Assembly (NCBI RefSeq): GCF_014651815.1
Contig: NZ_BMXP01000004.1
Location: forward strand, 124,001 to 188,000
DNA length: 64,000 nt
DNA from: Alteromonas halophila
GTDB taxonomy: Bacteria; Pseudomonadota; Gammaproteobacteria; Enterobacterales; Alteromonadaceae
Direction: 5' to 3'
Made by a program: the position numbers and the translations under genes. The notes beneath the pieces are model-generated. The model did no database searches. It worked only from the letters and a program-made list of their open reading frames with translations, and had not been told where the DNA came from. This document shows positions 28,674 through 38,521 of the stretch, piece after piece (the first letter of the stretch is position 1; each line of letters starts with the position of its first letter).

Positions 28674-29450
28674 ATGCATCCGATGCTGAATATTGCGGTG
28701 CGCGCTGCGCGCGTGGCCGGCACAATTATCGCCCGTGGTTTTGAAAACCGGGGTGACCTTGCGACTGAAGCCAAAGGCGCAAATGATTATGTGACACAAA
28801 TCGATAAAGACGCTGAACAGGCGATTATCCAGAAAATTCAGCAGTCCTACCCTGATCACAGCTTCTTAGGTGAAGAAAGCGGTGAAACCAGCGGCAAGGA
28901 TGCAGAGTTCCAGTGGATCATCGATCCACTCGATGGTACCACCAATTTCGTTAAAGGCATTCCTCACTTTGCCGTATCGATTGCCCTTCTTCATAAAGGC
29001 CGCCTTGAGCAGGCCGTTATTTTCGATCCTATCCGTGGTGAATTATTCACGGCATCACGGGGACAGGGCGCGCAGCTTAATGGCTACAGAATTCGTGCCA
29101 GCAAGCCTCGCGATATGTCTGAAACGGTTCTGGCCACGGGACTGCCGTTTAAAGATAAATCGCAGTTTGGCGAATACGCCCTGTCATTAAATAAAATCTT
29201 CCATGATTGTGGTGATATCCGTCGCGCAGGCTCAGCGGCGCTGGATATGGCCTACGTGGCGGCAGGTCGTCACGACGGTTACTGGGAACGCGGCATTAAA
29301 GCCTGGGACATTGCAGCCGGCGAATTGCTGGTACGTGAAGCGGGCGGCCTGGTCACTGATTACAAAGGCGGCAACGACCCCTTATTTAAAGGCGAAGTGG
29401 TAGCCGGTAGCGTGAAAGTTGTTCAGGGATTGGTTAAGCACCTGAAATAA
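28674..29450 (+). CDS. suhB: Inositol-1-monophosphatase SuhB
   Basis: A 258-residue magnesium-dependent phosphatase, also a partner in rRNA transcription antitermination in E. coli. Metal-binding motifs are FLGEESGE, WIIDPLDGTTNFVKG and WDIAAGELLVREAGG. ATG 28674 has GGTGGAG upstream and gives the E. coli-like start MHPMLNIAVRAAR. Ends before a strong terminator. Confidence 0.97.
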   Translation: MHPMLNIAVRAARVAGTIIARGFENRGDLATEAKGANDYVTQIDKDAEQAIIQKIQQSYPDHSFLGEESGETSGKDAEFQWIIDPLDGTTNFVKGIPHFAVSIALLHKGRLEQAVIFDPIRGELFTASRGQGAQLNGYRIRASKPRDMSETVLATGLPFKDKSQFGEYALSLNKIFHDCGDIRRAGSAALDMAYVAAGRHDGYWERGIKAWDIAAGELLVREAGGLVTDYKGGNDPLFKGEVVAGSVKVVQGLVKHLK

Positions 29451-29468
29451 TCGCGCCAGAAAAGAATC

Positions 29469-29498
29469 AAAAAAGCGGTGCATATCACCGCTTTTTTT
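29469..29498. terminator. Bidirectional terminator after suhB
   Basis: GCGGTG, loop CATAT, CACCGC, with seven T on the plus side and an A tract giving T on the minus side. Serves suhB and, on the minus strand, the DUF2589 cluster. Confidence 0.9.
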
Positions 29499-29515
29499 GT
29501 GCATGCCAGCTATGA

Positions 29516-30100
29516 CTACGCCTCAGGGCTGAACATTTCCAGGTCGACCTGCTGCGCAATTAGCAATTCAATATCACTGTCAGACAATAAACTGCGTAAC
29601 TGCACTGCACTGCCTGATAGCTGTTCATGATGACAAATCAGGTACCACAGTCGTTTAGCAAACGCCGTCACACTTTCATTCTGACGATAATGCAGTCCAT
29701 TACCATTATCGGCGCTACTTTTAGCGAGCAAACTGAACAATTGCGCCAGCAGCTCACTGGCCTGCTCTATATTCTGTCGCTGGGCTGCCACCGCTTCCTG
29801 CAGGCTGCTTTGTATGACAAACAGGTTGTCGCACGCTACCTGTATCTGCTTTTTCCTGCGACTGCTTCGCGTGGTGTGATCGTGAAGCGGCGCCAGCAGG
29901 CGAGCCTTGATCCCTGAAAGCGCTGCACAGGCAGGTAACCGGTGCTCAAGCAAAAGTTGCTCAGCCTGTTCAATCCACTGAAACAAGCTGGGTAAAAACT
30001 GCGGATCTTTTACTTCCATACGTTTAACCAGTGCAGGAAAGCTAAGCAATAACTGGTTGGCATTTTCAAGCAGCAGCACCCGTGAACGCAGCATGGGCAT
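29516..30100 (-). CDS. Unknown helical protein, third gene of the DUF2589 cluster
   Basis: A 194-residue protein that I do not recognise. It is predicted all-helical, leucine- and glutamine-rich, with no signal peptide, membrane segment or motif; a short basic patch TTRSSRRKKQ lies mid-protein. Its ATG overlaps the stop of the gene before it (TAATG), so the two are translated together and likely act together. The cytoplasm is the expected location. Confidence 0.7.
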   Translation of the reverse strand: MPMLRSRVLLLENANQLLLSFPALVKRMEVKDPQFLPSLFQWIEQAEQLLLEHRLPACAALSGIKARLLAPLHDHTTRSSRRKKQIQVACDNLFVIQSSLQEAVAAQRQNIEQASELLAQLFSLLAKSSADNGNGLHYRQNESVTAFAKRLWYLICHHEQLSGSAVQLRSLLSDSDIELLIAQQVDLEMFSPEA

Positions 30101-30798
30101 TATTCCGGTAACAGTTTACGGGTAACATCACCATCGCTTTGCTCGATTTGCTGCCACTCCATGCCGTCTTCAGTGATGCGCATTTTAATATGAACAATGC
30201 TCTCTGGCTTCTGCTCTTTCAACAGATGCGATTCAGCAATCACATTCATGTCACCCAGTCTGGTTTTTTGCGTATTGCTGAGGATCAGCCGTTCTGCGGC
30301 TTGCTGAATGCGCTCCGACAGTTGCGCTTCGTGCGCGTCCTGCTCGCGTTTTATCAGCTTGTTCTCCAGTGCTATCCGGGTCACCTCTTTGGCAAGATGC
30401 GAACTGTACTGGGCGACCGGCGTCAGTTTTCGTTGTTTATTGATGTCTAACTCAAGCTGATTGGCATTGTCAGACATCAGTGAACGCACTTCGCGGGAAG
30501 CCTTGAGCGGTAAACTGGTGCGCCCTAAATTCTTGGTAATTTCGTCATAAATGACTTTATTAAACTGCTGGTTTTTAATGATATCGACCGAGTCTGCCAG
30601 CTCTTCTTCAGCTGACTCAATGGCCACCGGTATGGTCAGTTCCACATCGGCGATGCGCATGCGAGGGACAGCAAAGTGCCGCAGCAACTCATGCTTCGCA
30701 TAGTCTTCTGCCACTTTCACCGTCTGTATATCCGCCATAACCCGTGCATTTGAAACACTGGAAATAATACTGCCCAGGTAATCATTGAGCTTTGGCAT
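30100..30798 (-). CDS. Unknown protein, second gene of the DUF2589 cluster
   Basis: About 232 residues from ATG 30798, which has AGGAG seven bases upstream (a GTG two codons earlier overlaps the spacing). The N-terminal part reads MPKLNDYLGSIISSVSNARVMADIQTVKVAEDYA (given here only by its ends, MPKLNDYL and VKVAEDYA) and contains PRMRIADVELTIPVAIE, which echoes the PALRIEELTIDF strand of the downstream-named DUF2589 protein; the middle is charged and helical, and the C-terminus has VHIKMRITEDGMEW. No signal peptide or membrane helix. Possibly a distant partner of the DUF2589 fold; function unknown. Confidence 0.7.
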   Translation of the reverse strand: MPKLNDYLGSIISSVSNARVMADIQTVKVAEDYAKHELLRHFAVPRMRIADVELTIPVAIESAEEELADSVDIIKNQQFNKVIYDEITKNLGRTSLPLKASREVRSLMSDNANQLELDINKQRKLTPVAQYSSHLAKEVTRIALENKLIKREQDAHEAQLSERIQQAAERLILSNTQKTRLGDMNVIAESHLLKEQKPESIVHIKMRITEDGMEWQQIEQSDGDVTRKLLPE

Positions 30799-30863
30799 CC
30801 CCACTCTCCTTGTTCAACCACAAAGACTAAGAAGACCAGTAAGGCTGGCCTCTTAGCAAAAGG

Positions 30864-31418
30864 CTAGGCAGACGCAGGCTCGACACTTGCAATGCTGTCT
30901 TCAAGCATGGTGAGTATGCGGTCCAGCCCTGCGGGAATTTCATCATTCACCGCTGTGACTTTAACCCCGAGGTTGTAGGTTTTCTCTACCGTCGTACCGC
31001 GTGTCGAGTTTCGTTTGTATGAGGCGGAGGCTTTGAAATTCACTATTTTATAGTTAATCCCAAGCTCAGCACTTGCAGCAAACTCACTGGATACGCTGGC
31101 CGTTTCGGTAGACGTTAATTTCGCGTTGAAATCAATGGTAAGTTCTTCAATACGCAGTGCCGGAATTGTCAGCATGGTAAGAAACGGCACTTTTATTTTG
31201 ACTTCTTTGGTTTCAAAATCGGTACTATCAGCGTTTGGCACCGACTTTTCAAACTCAAAGTCGACGTACCTCAACTGATTATTGTCAAATCCTACTTCCT
31301 GAATAAAACTGACCTGAGACATTGACGCTGCATGCTGTGCCTGAACGGCAGCCTGCAGTGGACCTCCAATGTACACACTAAAGTCGAGACTATTTAGCTC
31401 CTGAACTAAATTAGGCAT
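30864..31418 (-). CDS. DUF2589 domain protein
   Basis: A 184-residue soluble protein matching the DUF2589 pattern: YIGGPLQAAVQAQHAA near the start, VPFLTMLTIPALRIEELTIDF in the middle, a Ser/Ala-rich strand region (FAASAELGINYKIVNFKASASYK), and the closing VTAVNDEIPAGLDRILTMLEDSI. No experimental function is known to me for this family. First gene of a three-gene minus-strand unit with a good ribosome-binding site (GGAG) and an A+T-rich upstream region. Gaps to the next genes are 65 bp and an overlap. Confidence 0.82.
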   Translation of the reverse strand: MPNLVQELNSLDFSVYIGGPLQAAVQAQHAASMSQVSFIQEVGFDNNQLRYVDFEFEKSVPNADSTDFETKEVKIKVPFLTMLTIPALRIEELTIDFNAKLTSTETASVSSEFAASAELGINYKIVNFKASASYKRNSTRGTTVEKTYNLGVKVTAVNDEIPAGLDRILTMLEDSIASVEPASA

Positions 31419-31580
31419 AACTTCGCTCCTTGTACGGGCGTGTCGGTGGGTACTGCTCTCCTTACAGCTTCAGTTATTTAAAATATCAACAGCTTTGATT
31501 ATTCGCCAATTTTTACTTAGAACAATTTTGTTTGTTTTTTGACCAGAAAGGAATACAAAAGTGATAAGCTGCGAATCAGT

Positions 31581-31609
31581 GCCGCCATTGCGTCTAACGT
31601 CATGGCGGC
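31581..31609. repeat. Inverted repeat between the DUF2589 unit and the acyltransferase
   Basis: GCCGCCAT / ATGGCGGC, 8-bp arms with a 13-base loop, about 35 bases after the acyltransferase stop. It may be a weak terminator of that gene; no T run follows directly. Confidence 0.35.
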
Positions 31610-31643
31610 GCTGCTGCACACATATTTGGATAAACGATACGCA

Positions 31644-32855
31644 TCACCCTTTAAGCGGTGAAAACCTGCTTGCTGTTGGCGACGACGCACTGACCCTGCC
31701 TTTAAGGCCAAACAAACTACGCAACCCGGGTACCCGCTTTATGCCTTCATAGCTAAGCATACAGCCAACGACGGTACCAGCAAGAATAAGCAGAAACGAT
31801 AATGATGCCGGCAACAACGTGCTGCTGAGTACATAAGCCAGAACGACAATTAACGTTTGATGCAGCATGTAATAGGGCAATACCGCCTGATTGAAATAGC
31901 GCGTGACTGAGGATGGCCGGGCAAGGTAGCGCGACCCGTAGCCGAGGATAGCTCCCAGCCAGCACCAGTGATTGCCAGTGACAATGCCGCCGATCAGTGG
32001 CCATAACCAGAACGGTGCCTCTTCCCGGGCCGGTATGTCACCAAGCACGCCATGACGATCCAGTATAAGCAGCGTGTATGTGCACATAGCAATCAGCAGC
32101 AGCACGCGGCGATGCTGCACAACGTTGCGCCAGAGCAGCGGGCGGTTAACAATCACCATGCCAACCAGCATCACCAGCCCATACTTAGCATGGTTATACC
32201 AGTCTGATATCAGATCATGGGTCACAGGGTACGCTTCGCGCAGGTTTAACCAGATATATGTGGTCGCAGTTACTACCAGCGGCAAGAAGACAGCGACATG
32301 ATCAGTCCACCCGGGTAAGCGGCTTATCACGCGCGTTAATAAGGGATAGAGGCCTGCAACAATAACGCTGTAGCAAAACAGATAAGGTAAAAACCACAAA
32401 TGATTCCAGGTCAGCAGGCCAATGACAGACTGTTCATCCGGCAGGTAATCGGTAGCGGGATTGATGTAGTGACCATAAAACTCCCAGAACGAAATACTGA
32501 CTAGCCCGTTCACCCTGCCCTCTACATAGGCCTGGGGTGCGACCACCACAAACATACCAAACACCAGTGGCAGCAACAGTCGCTGCGTGCGCTCTTTCAG
32601 ACAGGACAAGGCAGGCCTCCGTGAAAGGACCGCGCCCAGGACCATAGCGGAAATTAAGAATAACAGTGACATACGCCATTGATTGGTAAGGATCATCACA
32701 TCCTGCAACCAGACGAACTGCACGTCGCTTTTTATATGCCAGCCCCAGTCCGCCACATAGTACATACCAATGTGATACAAAATCAGTACCCCGAATGCGA
32801 GAACCCGCATATTGTCCAGCGCATCATAGCGCTGATGATGATTTGCTTGCTTCAT
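31644..32855 (-). CDS. Integral membrane acyltransferase (acyltransferase-3/OpgC-like)
   Basis: A 403-residue protein with about ten hydrophobic helices and the N-terminal signature DALDNMRVLAFGVLILYHIG, in which R and H are spaced as in the acyltransferase-3 family. Such enzymes acylate sugars of periplasmic glucans, O-antigens or capsules. Start ATG 32855 has AGGAG upstream. It is divergent from a LytTR regulator, a pairing that suggests regulation of or by the membrane sensor. The substrate is unknown. Confidence 0.85.
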   Translation of the reverse strand: MKQANHHQRYDALDNMRVLAFGVLILYHIGMYYVADWGWHIKSDVQFVWLQDVMILTNQWRMSLLFLISAMVLGAVLSRRPALSCLKERTQRLLLPLVFGMFVVVAPQAYVEGRVNGLVSISFWEFYGHYINPATDYLPDEQSVIGLLTWNHLWFLPYLFCYSVIVAGLYPLLTRVISRLPGWTDHVAVFLPLVVTATTYIWLNLREAYPVTHDLISDWYNHAKYGLVMLVGMVIVNRPLLWRNVVQHRRVLLLIAMCTYTLLILDRHGVLGDIPAREEAPFWLWPLIGGIVTGNHWCWLGAILGYGSRYLARPSSVTRYFNQAVLPYYMLHQTLIVVLAYVLSSTLLPASLSFLLILAGTVVGCMLSYEGIKRVPGLRSLFGLKGRVSASSPTASRFSPLKG

Positions 32856-32969
32856 CCCTGCTTCTCCTATTGAATATACCCTGGCTGTGCATCGACAGTC
32901 TGATTAAACGCGCATGACATGCTGAAAAACACGTGAGAGTGACGGTACGCAAGGGATGAGGGATAAGAG

Positions 32970-33863
32970 GTGAATAGCTGGGACGAAAAGATGGGGCGCT
33001 TTTTACGTCGAACTGAGCAGTACCACCTGCTGATGTTAATCGGTGCCGCGTTTATCTATTTTATGGTTAACAACACCATTAACGCAGCCTCGTCCTGGAC
33101 TGAGCTTAGTCGTGACCCGGCCAACACCAGTGCACTGTGGGAACCCTACGTCTGGGAATACACCAGTGCGCTGAGCACCACTTTATTGCTGCTGCCACTG
33201 ATTTTCATTATCCGGCGGATGGCGCATGCTGAGTACGGCCTAAAAAAGTTGTTGCTGATCCACCTTTGTCTCGGCAGCTTGTTTTCTGTATGCCATGTGG
33301 CACTGATGGTAGGCCTGCGCAAAGCCGTTTACAGTATCACTGAACGAAGCTACGACTTCGGCCCCATCGTCGGGGAATTTTTCTATGAGTACCGAAAAGA
33401 CCTCTGGGGATATGCAACGTTGCTTGCCACCTATTACTTAATCCACTTCGTCTATCAGCGACTGATTGGCGAAGCCGCGCCAGTGGCGACTGAACCGCTA
33501 ACAGATACGCCTGCCACACCGGGACTTCCCGCGCATCTGCTGGTCAAAAAACTGAACCGTGAATTTCTGGTGCGCCTGAATGATGTACTCTGGGTAGAAG
33601 CGGCGGGCAATTATGTGAACCTGCACACCGAAGATGGGGTGTACCCGCTACGCATGACCATGAAACAGTTTTGTACGGATGCACGCGCCCATCATATCTA
33701 TCGCATTCACCGCTCCTATGCCACCCGTGCACAGGCCATCAGTACTATCGAGTATGATGATACGGGTGACGGCACCCTCACCTTAACGACCGGCACCGCA
33801 CTGCCCGTATCACGGCGCTACAAAGACAGCCTGAAAGCGGCATTCTCACCAGCTTTGACCTGA
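32970..33863 (+). CDS. Membrane-anchored LytTR transcriptional regulator
   Basis: A 297-residue protein with four hydrophobic helices (about residues 17-35, 70-88, 95-118, 150-165) and a C-terminal LytTR DNA-binding domain from about residue 190 (REFLVRLNDVLWVEAAGNYVNL ... YRIHRSYATRAQAI ... ALPVSRRYKD; the first motif is listed in two overlapping halves, VRLNDVLWVEAAGNYV being its core). No response-regulator receiver is present, so signalling is probably direct through the membrane part. GTG 32970 follows GAGG; ATG 32991 is an alternative. Divergent from the acyltransferase gene 114 bp away. Confidence 0.87.
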   Translation: MNSWDEKMGRFLRRTEQYHLLMLIGAAFIYFMVNNTINAASSWTELSRDPANTSALWEPYVWEYTSALSTTLLLLPLIFIIRRMAHAEYGLKKLLLIHLCLGSLFSVCHVALMVGLRKAVYSITERSYDFGPIVGEFFYEYRKDLWGYATLLATYYLIHFVYQRLIGEAAPVATEPLTDTPATPGLPAHLLVKKLNREFLVRLNDVLWVEAAGNYVNLHTEDGVYPLRMTMKQFCTDARAHHIYRIHRSYATRAQAISTIEYDDTGDGTLTLTTGTALPVSRRYKDSLKAAFSPALT

Positions 33864-34072
33864 TAAGTAAGAAACGGTTACCGCTGCCAATCAACCCTGA
33901 CCGTGGGTGCGGGTCAGTTACATGCCAGAGCATCACAATCTAAGGATGTTACAGGCGGCCAGCTGCGATATTGGTATATTGATGGTTGGGCCGGTGAGAG
34001 ACAAAAAAACGTAATACGTGTAGTTGGGTTGAAGAGAAAGTCAGCGTGAAAGACGTAACAGGTTAATGATAC

Positions 34073-34103
34073 AAAAAGGCCGCTCATCTGAGCGGCCTTT
34101 TGA
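34073..34103. terminator. Bidirectional terminator after secF
   Basis: AAAAGGCCGCTC / GAGCGGCCTTTT with a 4-base loop. On the minus strand it lies just past the secF stop and on the plus strand about 210 bases past the LytTR gene. Confidence 0.88.
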
Positions 34104-34114
34104 ATTTGCCTGGA

Positions 34115-35056
34115 CTAGGGCATTGGATCCAGATCCTCACCCTCTTTTTCTACCTGCGGCGGCATCAGATCTTCTTTACTGATCCCCAGCGCCAGTGCAA
34201 CTGAACTGGCGATGTAGATAGATGAGTAAGTACCTATCACAACACCAAACAGCAACGCTGTGGCAAAGCCATGAATAAGCGCGCCCCCTTTATAAAACAG
34301 TGCCAGCAATACCAGCACGGTAGTTAGTGAGGTAATGATAGTTCGGTTCAGAGTTTGCGTCAGTGACGTATTGACAATATCGACCGGCTCGCTCTTACGG
34401 ATCTTGCGGAAGTTTTCGCGGATTCGGTCTGACACCACGATGGTATCGTTAAGTGAATAACCAATCACCGCCAGAACCGCAGCAAGGACGGTAAGATCAA
34501 ACTCCAGTTGCAGAACCGAGAACAACCCCAGTGTCAGCACCACATCGTGCACAAGTGCGGAAACCGATCCAAGCGCAAACCGCCACTCAAAGCGCATCGC
34601 CACGTAGACCAGAATACAGATCAGGGCCACCAGCATTGCCAGTCCGCCCTGTTCAGTCAGTTCTTCACCGACATTCGGGCCAACAAACTCAATGCGGCGC
34701 ATGTCCACCTGCGTGCCATCGGCGCGCAGCGCATCGATAACCTGGTTACCAATGGTGGCGGCTTTTACGCCATCGCGCGGCGCGATGCGAATAAGCACAT
34801 CCTGACTGGTACCAAAGTTCTGCACTATGGCATCGTCAAAGTCTGCGGCGGTCAGCTGGTCACGGATTTGCTCAAGATCAGCCGCTTCTTCATAGCCCAC
34901 TTCGATCAGCGTACCGCCGGTGAAATCCAGCCCCCAGTTCAGTGAATTGGTGGCCAGCGACACAATTGAGCCAAGAATAAGTAACGTTGACAGCACCAGC
35001 GCAGGAATGCGCAGTCGCATGAAATTGACGTCTTCGGATAACTTTAATAACTGCAT
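34115..35056 (-). CDS. secF: Protein translocase subunit SecF
   Basis: A 313-residue inner-membrane subunit that with SecD uses the proton gradient to complete protein export. Six helices; N-terminal LNWGLDFTGGTLIEVGYE, then IEFVGPNVGEEL, VLAVIGYSLNDTIVVSDRIREN (the last spans the D-I-V-V-F/S region of family motif). ATG 35056 (AAGGAG seven bases upstream) is preferred; the frame is open 14 codons further but would overlap secD. Final gene of tgt-yajC-secD-secF. Confidence 0.96.
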   Translation of the reverse strand: MQLLKLSEDVNFMRLRIPALVLSTLLILGSIVSLATNSLNWGLDFTGGTLIEVGYEEAADLEQIRDQLTAADFDDAIVQNFGTSQDVLIRIAPRDGVKAATIGNQVIDALRADGTQVDMRRIEFVGPNVGEELTEQGGLAMLVALICILVYVAMRFEWRFALGSVSALVHDVVLTLGLFSVLQLEFDLTVLAAVLAVIGYSLNDTIVVSDRIRENFRKIRKSEPVDIVNTSLTQTLNRTIITSLTTVLVLLALFYKGGALIHGFATALLFGVVIGTYSSIYIASSVALALGISKEDLMPPQVEKEGEDLDPMP

Positions 35057-35066
35057 GCTGCGCTCC

Positions 35067-36911
35067 TTAAATCGCCAGTTTCTTAACGCGTTTACCACCC
35101 CAGATAGCGTTCACTATCACCCGGGTTGCCAGAATGGCGGTAAACATTGACGTGGCAATACCAATCATCAGCGTAATTGAGAAGCCTTTAATCGGTCCTG
35201 TACCCACAGCGAACAGAATCAGTCCGGCGATAAAGGTTGTGATATTGGCATCTAAAATGGTTGAGAATGCACTGTCATAACCATGATGTATTGCCTGTTG
35301 CGGGCTGCGCCCATCCCTGAGCTCTTCTCTTATCCGCTCAAAGATTAGTACGTTAGCATCCACCGCCATACCGACGGTCAGAACAATACCGGCCATGCCC
35401 GGCAGGGTCAGCGTCGCACCCGGGATCATCGACATGATACCCACAATCATCACCAGGTTACTGGCCAGTGCGATATTGGCAACCACACCAAATGCCTTGT
35501 AATAAACCAGCATAAAGGCCAGTACGGCGACCAGACCGTAAATAATGGCCTGCATACCCAGCTCAATGTTTTCTTTACCCAGGCTTGGGCCAACCGTGCG
35601 CTCTTCGACAATCTGAATTGGCGCAATCAGCGCACCGGCACGCAGCAACAGCGCCAGGTCGCGGGCTTCACGCGGTGAGTCCAGCCCGGTGATCTGGAAT
35701 TTACTGCCCAGTTGCGCGCGGATGGTTGCGACATTGATGACTTCCTGATGTTTCTCGAAAATCAGCTTGTCGTCTTCATTGCGCTCGCCGGTCGCTTTGT
35801 ACTCAATAAATACGGTAGCCATCGGATTACCGATATTGCCACGGGTTCCCCGCGACATTTTGCTGCCGCCTTCTGAGTCCAGTGAAATATTCACATTTGG
35901 CAGGCCGTACTCATCAACACCGGCGGTAGCGTCAACAATGTGACTTCCGGTCAGCATGACCCGTTTTTCCAGCAGTTGCGGTCTGCCCTGCTGATCTTCA
36001 ATGATCATTGAGCCTGGCGGTACACGTCCGGCTACGGCGTCGCGCACATCATTGTCCTGATCAACCATTCTGAATTCCAGCGTTGCGGTTGCATTCAGAA
36101 TTTCTTTAGCACGCGCGGTATCCTGGATACCTGGCAACTGAACTACAATGCGATCCGCGCCCTGCTTTTGCACCAGTGGCTCTGCAACACCCAGCTGGTT
36201 TACCCGGTTGCGGATAATAGTAATATTTTGCTTCACCGCGTTGTCACGGATCTGCTGCAGCTTAGCCTCTGAGAACGTGGCGCGCAATTCAAGATCCCCC
36301 ACCTGTTCAAAGGTCAGGTCGCGGAACTGGTTGCGCAGAAAGAATTCGGCACTGTCCAGGGTGTCTTCATCACGAAACGTAATGTCAACATAGTTATCGC
36401 GCTGCACAACCGTGCGGTAACGCAGGTCTTCTTCACGCAGCTGGGTGCGGAAACTGCTTTCGGCATCTTCCAGCGATTTGAGGATCACTTCGCTCATGTC
36501 CACTTCCATCAGAAAGTGAACACCGCCACGTAAATCCAGCCCCAGCTTCATGGGGGTACCGCCAAGATCTTCCAGCCACGCCGGCGTGTCTGGCGCCAGA
36601 TTCATGGCAACGTAGTAGTCGCCACTTAATGTCTGTTCCAGTGTTTCCCGGGCAACAAGCTGATTTTCAGCATTGTCCAGACGCACCAGGATCTGTTCGT
36701 TTTCAAACTCCACCCGTTTTGGCGTAATGTTTTTTTCGCTTAACGCCTGCGTCACTTCGTCGACCATCTGCTCGGTGACCGTTGCGTCCCGGCCTGCGGA
36801 GATCTGCACCGCATGGTCTTCCCCGTAGAGGTTTGGAAGGGCATAAAGCGCACAGATGCCAATGACCAGAATGACCGTCAGCACCTTCCATATTGAATTC
36901 TTATTTAACAC
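35067..36911 (-). CDS. secD: Protein translocase subunit SecD
   Basis: A 614-residue partner of SecF with a large periplasmic P1 domain. Features: N-terminal helix, [27 protein letters not shown], and the C-terminal six-helix part with [20 protein letters not shown], which holds the conserved DANVLIFER motif. GTG 36911 with AGGA upstream is the start. Separated from yajC by a strong hairpin. Confidence 0.97.
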   Translation of the reverse strand: MLNKNSIWKVLTVILVIGICALYALPNLYGEDHAVQISAGRDATVTEQMVDEVTQALSEKNITPKRVEFENEQILVRLDNAENQLVARETLEQTLSGDYYVAMNLAPDTPAWLEDLGGTPMKLGLDLRGGVHFLMEVDMSEVILKSLEDAESSFRTQLREEDLRYRTVVQRDNYVDITFRDEDTLDSAEFFLRNQFRDLTFEQVGDLELRATFSEAKLQQIRDNAVKQNITIIRNRVNQLGVAEPLVQKQGADRIVVQLPGIQDTARAKEILNATATLEFRMVDQDNDVRDAVAGRVPPGSMIIEDQQGRPQLLEKRVMLTGSHIVDATAGVDEYGLPNVNISLDSEGGSKMSRGTRGNIGNPMATVFIEYKATGERNEDDKLIFEKHQEVINVATIRAQLGSKFQITGLDSPREARDLALLLRAGALIAPIQIVEERTVGPSLGKENIELGMQAIIYGLVAVLAFMLVYYKAFGVVANIALASNLVMIVGIMSMIPGATLTLPGMAGIVLTVGMAVDANVLIFERIREELRDGRSPQQAIHHGYDSAFSTILDANITTFIAGLILFAVGTGPIKGFSITLMIGIATSMFTAILATRVIVNAIWGGKRVKKLAI

Positions 36912-36927
36912 AGCACATTCCTTTTTC

Positions 36928-36960
36928 GCCGGTACCGGTCACTGTTACACCGGTACCGGC
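36928..36960 (-). repeat. Perfect 12-bp inverted repeat between yajC and secD
   Basis: GCCGGTACCGGT / ACCGGTACCGGC with a 9-base loop, filling most of the 57-bp gap. No T run follows, so an RNA-processing, stability or pausing role is likelier than termination. Confidence 0.6.
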
Positions 36961-36968
36961 ACCAACGG

Positions 36969-37304
36969 TTAGAGCGACTTCATTGTGCCTTTTGGCAGCA
37001 CAGCGGTAACGGAGGTTTTTTGCACCACAATGTTATTGGTGTCATTCAGAGCAATTTCGATAAAGTCTTTATCTTCTGCAACCTTGGTGATGCGGCCCAC
37101 CAGACCGCCCTGGGTGAGGATTTCATCGCCTTTGCCAAGTGACGCCACCAGATTTTTGTGCTCTTTAACACGCTTGGCCTGCGGGCGATAAAGTAAAAAG
37201 TAAAAAATCAGGCCAAACACGGCCAGCATGATCAGCATTTGTAAACCGTCACCAGACTGACTTCCGCCGGACTGCGCGTACGCATTTGAAATAAATAAAC
37301 TCAT
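36969..37304 (-). CDS. yajC: Sec translocase accessory subunit YajC
   Basis: A 111-residue protein with one N-terminal transmembrane helix (LQMLIMLAVFGLIFYFLLY, about 21-40) followed by the typical RPQAKRVKEHKNLVASLGKGDEI and a basic beta domain. YajC associates with SecDF. Starts at ATG 37304 behind GGGGAAA. Confidence 0.95.
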   Translation of the reverse strand: MSLFISNAYAQSGGSQSGDGLQMLIMLAVFGLIFYFLLYRPQAKRVKEHKNLVASLGKGDEILTQGGLVGRITKVAEDKDFIEIALNDTNNIVVQKTSVTAVLPKGTMKSL

Positions 37305-37328
37305 AAATTTCCCCAGTAATTATCGTTG

Positions 37329-38441
<1,113 letters not shown>

Positions 38442-38521
38442 TCATGCATTCCTGTTATTGCACGGAACCGTGCCAAAACCAGTAAAAATTGGCGGCGATT
38501 ATACCAGCATTCACACTGAGA

